NCBI RefSeq assembly: GCF_026586675.1
Contig: NZ_JAODIX010000028.1
Coordinates: 29,021-66,870, forward strand
Direction of reading: 5' to 3'
DNA from: Halorubrum yunnanense
Lineage (GTDB): Archaea; Halobacteriota; Halobacteria; Halobacteriales; Haloferacaceae
DNA: 37,850 nt
Shown: positions 15,813 through 23,160 of the stretch, piece after piece
Numbering within the stretch: the stretch's first letter is position 1
How the letters are laid out: each line of letters opens with the position of its first letter
Notes under the pieces: generated by a model
What the model was told of the DNA's origin: nothing
The model's database searches: none
What the model saw: the letters and a program-made list of their open reading frames with translations, nothing else
Position numbers and translations under genes: made by a program

Positions 15813-15857
15813 TCAGTCGCCCTCCGCGTCTCTCGCTGTCGCCCGATCGCCTGCCAT
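15813..15857 (-). CDS. Possible 14-codon leader peptide
   Basis: An ATG at 15857 lies 27 bases from the CCCTTTTGAA box (15881-15890), the usual leaderless position. It opens MAGDRATARDAEGD and stops at 15813, leaving one base before the ATG of the membrane protein. It may be a translated leader coupled to the main gene, or only a 5' leader. Composition gives no help on so short a frame. Confidence 0.35.
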   Translation of the reverse strand: MAGDRATARDAEGD

Positions 15858-15928
15858 GTCTCTGAGTGGGTCGAGCGTCGTTCAAAAGGGATCGGTTCGT
15901 CGTTCGACCGGGGCGCCGCGGACGGGGG

Positions 15929-16855
15929 TTACTCCTCGTCGAGCTCGTCGACGATCTCGTCTGCGTCGACGTCGACGTCCTCGAGCGCGTCCTCGATGTC
16001 GCCCGCGCCGCCGCCGCCCATCATCCCACCGAGACCGCCCATGCCGCCGCCCTCGATGACCTCCTCGACCACGACGCGGTCGAGGTCGAGCCGGCTCATG
16101 AGGTCCTGCGCGATCTGCTGTTTCTGGAACATCCACTGCTGGTTCATCTGCATCGCCTGGGTGGCCGTCACGTAGAGGACGTCCTTCTCGACTTCGTCGG
16201 TCTCGACGGTCTCCTCGCCGTCGTCGTCCTCTGTGACCGTCTCCTCTTCTTCCGTAACGGTCTCGATGCGGACCTCGGGCGCCTCTTGGAGGTGCATCCC
16301 GAGCATGCCGGCGGCCTGCTGCTCGCGGTCGTCGATCGCTTCGAGGATCTCGTACTCGTACTCGAGGTCTTCGCCGGCCAGCGGGTGGTTGAAGTCGACG
16401 CGGGCGCGGCCGCCGATGATCGTCTCGAGGTACCCCTGCTGATTGTCGATCTGGACCTGCGCGCCGGGGTAGCGGCTGTCCTCGGGGATCTTGTCGGCCT
16501 TGACGGTCTCGACCTCGTCCGGGTCGTACGCGCCGAACGCGTCGTCGGCGGGCACGTCGACGACGCCCTCGTCGCCGACCTCCGCACCGACGAACGCCTC
16601 GTCGACCGCCGGGAACACGTGGCCGGCGCCGAGCGCGATGACACGCGGCTCGAACTCGTGCTCCTCGGTGTCGATCTCGGCCTCCTCGGCGACCTCCTCG
16701 TCGGTGGTGTCGATGACACGGTCGTCGTCGGCCGTCCGGATCGTGTACGCGACACGCACGAAGTCGCCGTCCGCCAGTCCGGCGCTCTCGGTCTCGGCTT
16801 CGGTCTCGGCCTCGTCGGCGTCCTCGGCCGCGTCCGCTTGCTCCTGATCGCTCAT
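15929..16855 (-). CDS. Long FKBP-type peptidyl-prolyl isomerase, SlyD-like
   Basis: 308-residue cytosolic chaperone and prolyl isomerase of the archaeal long FKBP type. After an acidic leader (1-28) come the FKBP core (about 30-110 and 155-175, with GDFVRVAYTIRTADD, IALGAGHVFPAVDEAFVGAEVGD and FNHPLAGEDLEYEYEILE) and the inserted IF domain (about 110-155). A C-terminal domain includes an acidic stretch (199-225, TEEEETVTEDDDGEETVETD) and VLYVTATQAMQMNQQWMFQKQQIAQDLMSRL. The tail carries a Gly/Met-rich run (269-284, GGGMGGLGGMMGGGGA) before a final acidic helix, similar in style to chaperonin and Hsp70 GGM tails. GCCTTAAGGG at 16879-16888 supports the ATG at 16855. It is divergent from the CYTH gene. 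Confidence 0.93.
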   Translation of the reverse strand: MSDQEQADAAEDADEAETEAETESAGLADGDFVRVAYTIRTADDDRVIDTTDEEVAEEAEIDTEEHEFEPRVIALGAGHVFPAVDEAFVGAEVGDEGVVDVPADDAFGAYDPDEVETVKADKIPEDSRYPGAQVQIDNQQGYLETIIGGRARVDFNHPLAGEDLEYEYEILEAIDDREQQAAGMLGMHLQEAPEVRIETVTEEEETVTEDDDGEETVETDEVEKDVLYVTATQAMQMNQQWMFQKQQIAQDLMSRLDLDRVVVEEVIEGGGMGGLGGMMGGGGAGDIEDALEDVDVDADEIVDELDEE

Positions 16856-16969
16856 ACCCTGAACGTCACCTGTTACACCCTTAAGGCGCACGGTTCGGTC
16901 CGGCGGAGCCTCGGATCCGGGAAATCCGCGTCCCGCGGCGCTTAAGAACGCCGCCGCCGGAATCCGACT

Positions 16970-17581
16970 ATGTTCGAGGTCGAGATCAAGGTCCCGGCCG
17001 ACGTCGACGCGGTCCGCGACCGCCTCCGCCGGGCCGGCGCCGAGCGCGTCGACGCGCGTCGCCAGCGCGACGCCTACTACGACGCGCCGCACCGCGACTT
17101 CGCAGAGACCGACGAGGCGCTCCGGATGCGTCACGAGACGCCGCTTCCGGGCGGGAGCGGAGCTACCGACGCGGCGGGCGGAGAGCCCGGATCGAGCGGT
17201 TCCGAGACGACCAAGATCACTTATAAAGGCCCGCTGCTCGACGAGGAGTCGAAGACCCGCGCGGAACACGAGACCGAGGTGGCCGACTCCGAGGCGGCGG
17301 CCGGCGTCCTCTCCGGGCTCGGCTTCGAGCCGGCGGCGACCGTCGAGAAGCGGCGCGAGTTCTGGGCGTACGACGGGTTCACGGTGACGCTCGACGCGGT
17401 CGACGGGCTCGGCGAGTTCGTCGAGATCGAGCGGGCGGTCGACGACGAGTCCGCGATCGAGGCGGTCAGGGACGACGCCCTCGCCGCCCTCGACCGGCTT
17501 GGGCTCGACGGCGCAGAGCAGGTCCGCACCTCATACCTCGGGCTGTTGCTGGCGGGCGAGGACGCGAGCGACGCGAACTGA
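16970..17581 (+). CDS. CYTH-domain protein, class IV adenylate cyclase/thiamine-triphosphatase-like
   Basis: 203-residue triphosphate-binding tunnel enzyme. The signature ExExK is EVEIK at 3-7; further charged beta strands are ALRMRHET, KITYKGPLLD, VEKRREFWAYDGFTVTLDAVDGLGEFVEIE and a C-terminal helix ending TSYLGLLL. An acidic Gly/Ser-rich insert (about 60-78) interrupts the barrel between strands. Members hydrolyse inorganic triphosphate or thiamine triphosphate or make cAMP; archaeal members are commonly annotated as class IV cyclases without proof. GCGCTTAAGAA at about 16938-16948 supports the ATG at 16970. Confidence 0.9.
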   Translation: MFEVEIKVPADVDAVRDRLRRAGAERVDARRQRDAYYDAPHRDFAETDEALRMRHETPLPGGSGATDAAGGEPGSSGSETTKITYKGPLLDEESKTRAEHETEVADSEAAAGVLSGLGFEPAATVEKRREFWAYDGFTVTLDAVDGLGEFVEIERAVDDESAIEAVRDDALAALDRLGLDGAEQVRTSYLGLLLAGEDASDAN

Positions 17582-17593
17582 GTCCCGCCCCGG

Positions 17594-18061
17594 CTACTCG
17601 CCGTCCGGCCGCTTTTTCGAGAGCGCGGTCCGGTCGAACTCGCAGACGAGGATGTCGTCGCCGTCCGCGACCAGCTTGAACGCCTCGACGTGCATCGTGA
17701 CGACCCCGCGCTCCCCGTCGCTCGTCTCCCGCTTGTCGGTGACGGTCGACTCCGCGCGGATCGTGTCGCCGTGGAACACCGGGTTCGGGTGCTCGACGTC
17801 GTCGTACGAGAGGTTCGCGACGATGGTGCCGTCCGTCGTCTCCGGGATCGACACGCCGACCGCGAGCGACATGGTGTACAGCCCGTTGACGAGGCGCTCG
17901 CCGAACTGGGTCCCCTCGGCGAAGTCGCCGTCGAGGTGGAGCGGCTGCTGGTTCATCGTCATGTCGCAGAAGCGCTGGTTGTCGGCCTCGCTCACGGTCC
18001 GCCGCCGCGCGTGTTCGATCGTCTCCCCGACCGCGAACTCCTCGTAGTAGCGTCCGGTCAT
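17594..18061 (-). CDS. MaoC-like (R)-enoyl-CoA hydratase
   Basis: 155-residue single hot-dog-fold protein of the MaoC family, which adds water across 2-enoyl-CoA double bonds. The hydratase motif is recognisable in SEADNQRFCDMTMNQQPLHLD (catalytic Asp and His), followed by FGERLVNGLYTMSLAVG and HPNPVFHGDTIRAESTV. The ATG at 18061 (MTGRYYEEFAVG) is favoured over an earlier start at 18088 because the CGATTTGACC box falls about 27 bases upstream. It is divergent from a CitE-like lyase across a 109-base gap. That pairing is also seen for mesaconyl-CoA hydratase and methylmalyl-CoA lyase, but the substrate here is an inference. The known mesaconyl-CoA hydratase is longer. Confidence 0.87.
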   Translation of the reverse strand: MTGRYYEEFAVGETIEHARRRTVSEADNQRFCDMTMNQQPLHLDGDFAEGTQFGERLVNGLYTMSLAVGVSIPETTDGTIVANLSYDDVEHPNPVFHGDTIRAESTVTDKRETSDGERGVVTMHVEAFKLVADGDDILVCEFDRTALSKKRPDGE

Positions 18062-18170
18062 GGACCGACCGTCGACCCGCCGGGTCAAATCGGTACCGCT
18101 CCGGTCTCCGAGCGCGTCCGCGACACCGGACGCCCCGGTTCTTTATAAGCGACCGCGAGGAGTCCCCGAC

Positions 18171-19058
18171 ATGGCCCGACGAAGCCTCCTGTTCTCCCCC
18201 GGCGACCGCCCGGAACTCATGCGGAAGGCGCCGGCGACGGGCGCGGACGTGATCTGTTTCGACTTGGAGGACGCTGTCGCGCCCGGCCGCAAAGACGAGG
18301 CCCGCGCCGCCGTCCGCGGCGTGATCGCCGACCCCGACTTCGACCCCGACGCCGAGGCGTGCGTCCGGCTCACGGCGACCGACCCCGCTGCCGACCTCGA
18401 CGCTCTGGTCGGGGGAGACGCGCCGGCCGCGCCCGAGGGCGACGCCGACCCGCCCGTCCGACTCGACGCGGTCATGCTCCCGAAAGTCGAGGACGCGGAC
18501 CGGGTCGAGGACGCGGCCGCGCTGTGTGCCGACCGCGGGCTCAACCCCGCGGTGTTCGCGCTCGTCGAGACGGCGGGCGGCGTGCTCGCCGCCGAGTCGA
18601 TCGCCGACGCGACGGCGACCGACGCGCTGGTCTTCGGCGCCGAGGACCTCGCGGCCGACCTCGGCGCGACGCGCACCGACGAGGGGACCGAGGTGCTGCA
18701 CGCTCGAGAGCACGCCGTCATCGCGGCCAGCGCCGCCGACGTCGACGCGCTCGACACGGTGTACACGGACTTCTCCGACACCGCGGGGCTCCGCGAGGAG
18801 ACGGCGTTCGCGCTCGGACTCGGCTACGACGGCAAACTCGCGATCCACCCCTCGCAGGTCGGTCCCATCAACGAGGCGTTCACGCCCGATCCCGACGAGA
18901 TCGAACGCGCGTCTCGGATCCTCGACGCCCGCGACGAGGCCGAGCGCGAGGGGCGCGGCGTGTTCAGTGTCGACGGCGAGATGATCGACGCCCCCCTCGT
19001 CGCGCAGGCGGAGCGGGTCGTCGAGCGGGCCGCGGCCGCCGGGCTTGATCCGCGGTAG
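18171..19058 (+). CDS. HpcH/HpaI aldolase/citrate lyase family (CitE-like) protein
   Basis: 295-residue TIM-barrel lyase of the CitE-like group, which splits or forms C-C bonds in malyl-, methylmalyl- or citramalyl-CoA type substrates with Mg2+. Landmarks are RRSLLFSPGDRPELMRKA (3-20), CFDLEDAVAPGRKDEAR (29-45), VMLPKVEDADRVE, ALVETAGGVLAAESIA with the metal-binding glutamate, ALVFGAEDLAADLGA with the metal-binding aspartate, and GYDGKLAIHPSQV near the end. TTTATAAG at 18142-18149 fixes the ATG at 18171. Malate synthase of some haloarchaea is a relative, but that enzyme is longer. Beta-methylmalyl-CoA or citramalyl-CoA lyase is the most plausible reading given the MaoC neighbour. Confidence 0.88.
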   Translation: MARRSLLFSPGDRPELMRKAPATGADVICFDLEDAVAPGRKDEARAAVRGVIADPDFDPDAEACVRLTATDPAADLDALVGGDAPAAPEGDADPPVRLDAVMLPKVEDADRVEDAAALCADRGLNPAVFALVETAGGVLAAESIADATATDALVFGAEDLAADLGATRTDEGTEVLHAREHAVIAASAADVDALDTVYTDFSDTAGLREETAFALGLGYDGKLAIHPSQVGPINEAFTPDPDEIERASRILDARDEAEREGRGVFSVDGEMIDAPLVAQAERVVERAAAAGLDPR

Positions 19059-19163
19059 CGACCACCACGGTGATACCGCCTCCGATCGCCGGGGCTCCGA
19101 GCCGATTCCCGGCCTCGCGGATCGTCCGTCACAATTAACCTCCGTCCCCGGGGACATTTTCCC

Positions 19164-20417
19164 ATGGCTGATCAGGCGAACCCGTTCGAGACTCTGCAGG
19201 AACAGGTCGACGACGCCGCGGCGCACCTCGACGCGCCGCCGGGAGTGCTCACCCGGCTGAAGAACCCCGAGCGACTGCTGGAGACGAACCTCACGTTCGA
19301 ACTCGACGACGGGACGCTCGAGACGGTCCGCGCGTACCGGTCGCAGTTTAACGGCGACCGCGGCCCGTACAAAGGCGGGATCCGGTACCACCCCGGCGTC
19401 ACCCGCGACGAGGTGAAGGCGCTGTCGGGCTGGATGGCGTACAAGTGCGCCGTCGTCGACGTGCCGTACGGCGGCGGGAAGGGCGGGATCGCTGTCGACC
19501 CCGGAGAGTACTCGGAGAGCGAGCTGGAGCGGCTCACGCGCGCGCTCGCGACCGAGCTCCGCCCGATCATCGGCGAGGACCGCGACATTCCGGCCCCGGA
19601 CGTCAACACCGGTCAGCGGGAGATGAACTGGATCAAAGACACCTACGAGACGCTGGAGAACACCACCGCGCCCGGCGTCATCACCGGGAAGGCGCTCGAC
19701 TCCGGCGGCAGTGAGGGCCGCGTCGAGGCGACCGGTCGCTCCACCGCCCTCGCCGCGCGCGAGACGTTCGACTGGCTCGGCCGCGACCTCGCGGGCGCGA
19801 CGGTCGCAGTACAGGGGTACGGCAACGCCGGGTCGGTCGCGGCCGCCCTCATCGACGACCTCGGCGGGGACGTGGTGGCCGCCTCCGACTCCTCCGGCGG
19901 AATTCACGACCCGGACGGATTCGATCCGCGAGCGGTGAAAGACCACAAGTCCGAAACGGGCGCCGTCGACGGCTACGGCGACGCCGCGTCGATCACGAAC
20001 GAGGAGCTGTTGACGCTCGACGTCGACCTGCTCGTGCCCGCGGCACTGGAGAACGCGATCGACGGCGACCTCGCCGCCGACGTTGAGGCCGACGTGATCG
20101 CCGAAGCCGCGAACGGGCCCCTCACGCCGGAGGCGGACGACGCGCTGGCCGACCGCGACGTGACGGTCGTCCCCGACATCTTCGCCAACGCCGGCGGCGT
20201 CACCGTCTCGTACTTCGAGTGGGTCCAGAACCGACAGCGGTTCAGCTGGACGGAGGAGCGCGTCAACGAGGAGCTCGAGCGCGTGATCACGGACGCGTTC
20301 GACGGGATCATCGACGCCTACGAGAGCCGCGACGTCCGCGACCTCCGCACCGCGGCCTACGTCGTCGCCATCGAGAGGATCGTGAACGCCTACGAGCAGG
20401 CTGGTAGCTGGCCGTAA
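19164..20417 (+). CDS. Glutamate dehydrogenase
   Basis: 417-residue Glu/Leu/Phe/Val dehydrogenase interconverting glutamate and 2-oxoglutarate plus ammonia with NAD(P). The glutamate-binding domain shows [13 protein letters not shown] (Lys70), [21 protein letters not shown] (Lys94, catalytic Lys106) and DIPAPDVNT. The Rossmann domain has [14 protein letters not shown] (about 213-226) and the tail has [10 protein letters not shown] and [15 protein letters not shown]. Full length for a hexameric GDH. CAATTAACC at 19132-19140 supports the ATG. Haloarchaea often have several paralogues with different cofactor use, so no gene letter is assigned. It follows the CitE-like gene by 105 bases. Confidence 0.95.
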   Translation: MADQANPFETLQEQVDDAAAHLDAPPGVLTRLKNPERLLETNLTFELDDGTLETVRAYRSQFNGDRGPYKGGIRYHPGVTRDEVKALSGWMAYKCAVVDVPYGGGKGGIAVDPGEYSESELERLTRALATELRPIIGEDRDIPAPDVNTGQREMNWIKDTYETLENTTAPGVITGKALDSGGSEGRVEATGRSTALAARETFDWLGRDLAGATVAVQGYGNAGSVAAALIDDLGGDVVAASDSSGGIHDPDGFDPRAVKDHKSETGAVDGYGDAASITNEELLTLDVDLLVPAALENAIDGDLAADVEADVIAEAANGPLTPEADDALADRDVTVVPDIFANAGGVTVSYFEWVQNRQRFSWTEERVNEELERVITDAFDGIIDAYESRDVRDLRTAAYVVAIERIVNAYEQAGSWP

Positions 20418-20449
20418 CGGCCGTCTCGCTCCGAGATTCCACCGATTAA

Positions 20450-21166
20450 TTACGCCAGTCGCGCGTCACGGACTTCGACGCGGCCGCGGTCGCCCTCCCA
20501 CACCGCGTCGCCCTCGAACTCGATCCGGCGGTCCATGTGCGGCCCGTCGACGACGTACGTCTCGAACTCCCCGCCCTCGCCCAGCGGGTGGACGCCGTAC
20601 TCGGCTCGCAGTTCGAGCAGCTCCGCCAGCGCGCCCGCGTCGTAGCGCCGGCCGAGCCACGATTCGTCGAGCCCGTAGGCGGCCACCTGCACGATCCGGA
20701 TCTCGAAGCCGGCGTCGAACATCGCCTCCGCGAGCGCGACTGGGTCCTCCCGCCACAGCGGCGCGAAGAGATCGATCCCGAGCCGGTCGCACATCCCTTG
20801 GATACGGCTTGTCTGGAACTCGCTCTCGACCGCGCCCGCGGTGACGCCGGCGAGGTCGACGCCGTCGCTCGCGCCGATCTCCCGGAGCGCGGCCTCCATC
20901 GGCTCCAGCTCGGCGTCGCCCTGCGCGCCCGCGTCGGCGACGTCGTCCGCGCCGAAGTCGTCGGGCGAGACCTCGACGAGATCGACCCCGACGCTCTCGG
21001 CCGCGAGTCCGGCGAGCTCCGTCGCCGGCGTGTGGTACATGTACGAGTCGCCCGCGGGGTGGACCGTCAGGAGCCGCGAGACGTCGAGGCCCTCCTCCAG
21101 CGCGCGGTACAGCGCCCATGAGGAGTCCTTCCCGCCCGAGAAGAGGCTCACCCAGTCGTCGGTCAT
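20450..21166 (-). CDS. dph6: Diphthine--ammonia ligase, Dph6/MJ0570-like ATP pyrophosphatase
   Basis: 238-residue N-type ATP pyrophosphatase that amidates diphthine on aEF2, the final diphthamide step. The PP-loop SGGKDS is at 10-15. Other family blocks are LLTVHPAGDSYMYHTP, DGVDLAGVTAGAVESEFQTSRI, PLWREDPVALAEAMFDAGFEIRIVQVAAYGLDESWLGR and HPLGEGGEFETYVVDGP. Single-domain archaeal length is right. The ATG at 21166 was chosen over a long upstream open frame because it begins the family sequence and CGCTTTACG lies about 27 bases upstream. It converges on glutamate dehydrogenase. Confidence 0.92.
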   Translation of the reverse strand: MTDDWVSLFSGGKDSSWALYRALEEGLDVSRLLTVHPAGDSYMYHTPATELAGLAAESVGVDLVEVSPDDFGADDVADAGAQGDAELEPMEAALREIGASDGVDLAGVTAGAVESEFQTSRIQGMCDRLGIDLFAPLWREDPVALAEAMFDAGFEIRIVQVAAYGLDESWLGRRYDAGALAELLELRAEYGVHPLGEGGEFETYVVDGPHMDRRIEFEGDAVWEGDRGRVEVRDARLA

Positions 21167-22015
21167 TGGCGGGCTAACGCCCGGAGCGCGTAAAGCGTCG
21201 GCGGTCCGCGGGGGAGCCGCCCGCCGCGGGAGTGAGAGGGACCGGTACGGTCGGTCCACTCCGTGAGCCCCGACAGAGAGCGTCGCGCTCACACGGACTC
21301 CGCTCCCGAGGCGATTCCCGTCGGCCTTCCCGGTCCCGCGCACGCGGTTTCCGCTGACCCCGTTCGGCCGTCCGTCTGGAGGAGGGCCGTCCTTAACATC
21401 CTCTCCGCCCTGAAGAGAAAAGATTCCCACGGCACCGCACCGCTGGGTTGGGACGTTGAAGCTTTGTAGACGCCTCGATGACGGCTACTGGCTGTGCCAA
21501 CCAGCCGTCACTCCTATCGCGGCACGGGATTCGGAGGTACTTCTGACTGCCTACACCCTATTTCGGCACGGAAGAGGGTGTTTCCGCCTGAAATGAGGGA
21601 ATCCCGATATTGTCCGATTAGTGGGGCGGAGAGACCGCCTCGGTTAACTTTAAATATGTCTCAGATTAATTAAAGCATTCTTTCGGCACGTCGAACGTGG
21701 TTTGTGTAGGGTTTGTCGGATTCATGCCCCGGTGAACGGCGGGGCTTTCTCCTTGCACTTCCGTAACCGGCGCGTATCGAGCGACGCGGCCCCCGGATCG
21801 GGAGTTCGACGCACGCCGCCGTCTCCGGCTGGGCTGGGGTTTCTAACGCGGGACTCCGACCGCCACCCGTCGGACGTCACCGACGAGACGTTCCGCCTCT
21901 GCGTCCGACGGCGACCGGCGCGGAGCGCTCTCGCCGGGTCGAGGGACGACGCACCGAGTTGGGACTACCGGTCTCGATGCGGTCCGCAGACGAAATACAC
22001 ACCGCCGCTACGGCG
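21167..22015. other. 849-base interval with no intact gene, holding an IS relic
   Basis: The first 220 bases hold the dph6 promoter and sequence without coding character. An insertion-sequence relic occupies about 21393-21753. Within it, 21642-21676 is a strikingly A/T-rich island (TTAACTTTAAATATGTC and AGATTAATTAAAGC). The last 260 bases, up to the stop of the next gene, hold open frames only as antisense shadows. No RNA gene was recognised. Confidence 0.7.
21393..21753 (-). mobile_element. Decayed IS200/IS605-type relic
   Basis: The left edge (21393-21427) reads TTAACATCCTCTCCGCCCTG followed by a broken hairpin arm and GATTCCCACGG. This resembles the right end of haloarchaeal TnpB elements, where a GGGCGGAGAG arm would complete the stem. 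Inside, TACTGGCTGTGCCAACCAGC, CGTCACTCCTATC and GGAGGTACTTCTGAC align with the relic at 26530-27033. The minus-strand reading IGVTAGWHSQ parallels IGVTASWHGQ there. The right edge has a GCCCCG/CGGGGC hairpin (21726-21731, 21740-21745) then CTTTCTCCTTGC. No transposase frame survives. Confidence 0.6.
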
Positions 22016-22585
22016 TCAGTCGCTGATGAACTCGTTGTCGCGCCAGTTGACGCCGCCGTCGCCGTCGCCGGCGCCCTGCGGGCTCTCGACGACCTCGATG
22101 CTCGCGGGACGCGGCTCACCCTCGACGATCCGGGTCGCCTCGAGCTTGTCGTCGGCCTCGGTGATCGCGGTAAGCGTCCCCTTCTCCGAGAGCTGCGCCA
22201 GCTCGCGGAGCACGAGAAACATGGGGTACTGGAGCGCGGAGTTCTGGAGGACGGTCTCCCGGTCGCCCTTGAAACAGGCGAACTCGACGAGCTCGGAGGG
22301 GATCTCCTCCTCCTCGTCGTCCATCCACTGCGGGCCGCCGGCGCGCGGCGGCTCCTCCTCCCAGACGCGCGTCTCCGTGACGGAGGCCTTCAGCTGGGCG
22401 GTCGGCGTGTACTTACTGATCGACTCGTCGTCGGACAGGGCCTTGATAATGAGGGTGTTGTTTCGACGCGTGATGTCGATATCGTCGATCTCCGCCGGGA
22501 GGTCGGGGTCTTCTTCGAAGTACGTCTCCACGTCTTCGAGGGGCAGTTCGAGCGTCGAATGAAGTCTGAACACGCGGCCTGTCAT
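22016..22585 (-). CDS. Conserved haloarchaeal protein of unknown function
   Basis: 189-residue acidic soluble protein starting MTGRVFRLHSTLELPLEDVE. It contains DDIDITRRNNTLIIKALSDD, an acidic segment WMDDEEEEIPSELVEFACFKG (about 92-112) and ALQYPMFLVLRELAQLSEKGTLTAITEADDKLEATRIVEG, which has the look of a small alpha/beta domain. It ends in a Gly/Asp linker, VNWRDNEFISD. No catalytic motif is evident. The ATG at 22585 begins the well-ordered sequence. The TATA box (22662-22669) is about 80 bases upstream, implying a leader of about 50 bases. A GTG at 22648 is too close to the TATA to be used. An inverted repeat sits between TATA and the expected transcription start. Confidence 0.75.
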   Translation of the reverse strand: MTGRVFRLHSTLELPLEDVETYFEEDPDLPAEIDDIDITRRNNTLIIKALSDDESISKYTPTAQLKASVTETRVWEEEPPRAGGPQWMDDEEEEIPSELVEFACFKGDRETVLQNSALQYPMFLVLRELAQLSEKGTLTAITEADDKLEATRIVEGEPRPASIEVVESPQGAGDGDGGVNWRDNEFISD

Positions 22586-22638
22586 TGTTGGTTGGGTGAG
22601 GTGGATCGAGGCGGTCAGCACGGCGGCAGCAGCTTCGT

Positions 22639-22669
22639 CTACGGTCACATAGGGACCGTAGGTTTATAT
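22639..22669 (-). promoter_or_regulatory. TATA box with 8-bp inverted repeat at operator position
   Basis: ATATAAAC on the minus strand (22662-22669) is the TATA box for the gene ending at 22016. Directly downstream, CTACGGTC (22639-22646) and GACCGTAG (22654-22661) form a perfect 8-bp inverted repeat with a 7-base spacer. It spans the interval between TATA and the predicted transcription start, where a repressor would block polymerase. It could also be a hairpin at the RNA 5' end. Confidence 0.55.
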
Positions 22670-22730
22670 GGGCTGCCCTTCGATCCACGGGATTAGGGCG
22701 TCGCTACGGGCGGGGCGTACGTCGCACGGC

Positions 22731-23075
22731 CTACTCGGCGCCGAGCTCGGCGGCCAGCTCGCCGCGCTCCTCCAGCTCCCCGAGCACGTCGCTTCCCCCG
22801 ACGAACTCGCCGCCCACGAACGTCTGGGGAATCGTCTCCCATCCGCTCTCGGCCTCCAGTGCCTCTCGGTAGTGGTCCAGCGCGGGCAGCACGTCGACGG
22901 TCTCGAACTCGTCGACGTGCTGGCCGATCAGCTCGACCGCGCGCTGGGAGTAGCCGCACTGGGGCATCAGTCGGTTCCCCTTCATGAACAGGACCACGTC
23001 GTTCTCGGCGATGGTCTCCTGTACGCGCGCTTCGATCTCGTCGGACTCGGCCTCGGACTCGGGCTGGAACGTCAT
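22731..23075 (-). CDS. Monothiol glutaredoxin (Grx4/GrxD-like)
   Basis: 114-residue monothiol glutaredoxin, the class that binds a [2Fe-2S] cluster with glutathione-type thiols and passes it on in Fe-S biogenesis. It has VVLFMKGNRLMPQCGYSQRAVELI with the CGYS active site at 40-43 (CGFS in most relatives), WETIPQTFVGGEFVGGSDVLGEL near the end (TIPQ cis-proline and GG-D motif). Haloarchaea use gamma-glutamylcysteine in place of glutathione, so the partner thiol would differ. CCATTTGTCG at about 23098-23107 fixes the ATG at 23075. Confidence 0.92.
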   Translation of the reverse strand: MTFQPESEAESDEIEARVQETIAENDVVLFMKGNRLMPQCGYSQRAVELIGQHVDEFETVDVLPALDHYREALEAESGWETIPQTFVGGEFVGGSDVLGELEERGELAAELGAE

Positions 23076-23160
23076 AGGCCACAGTACGCGCCGCCGCGAC
23101 AAATGGGTTCCGCACGGTATCGGGAGGGCGACGTCTCGACAGCGTCGGCCTCGCGGTCGG

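Noticed and set aside
17466-19946. 826-codon minus-strand open frame
   Set aside because: Runs antisense to the CYTH, CitE-like and glutamate dehydrogenase genes and through the same-strand MaoC gene in another frame, all with clear families; composition is not haloarchaeal-acidic.
21263-21469. 68-codon plus-strand frame
   Set aside because: Runs from the dph6 upstream region into the IS relic; no promoter and no recognisable sequence.
21702-22562. 286-codon plus-strand frame
   Set aside because: Antisense to the conserved haloarchaeal gene at 22016-22585 and Ser/Arg-rich.
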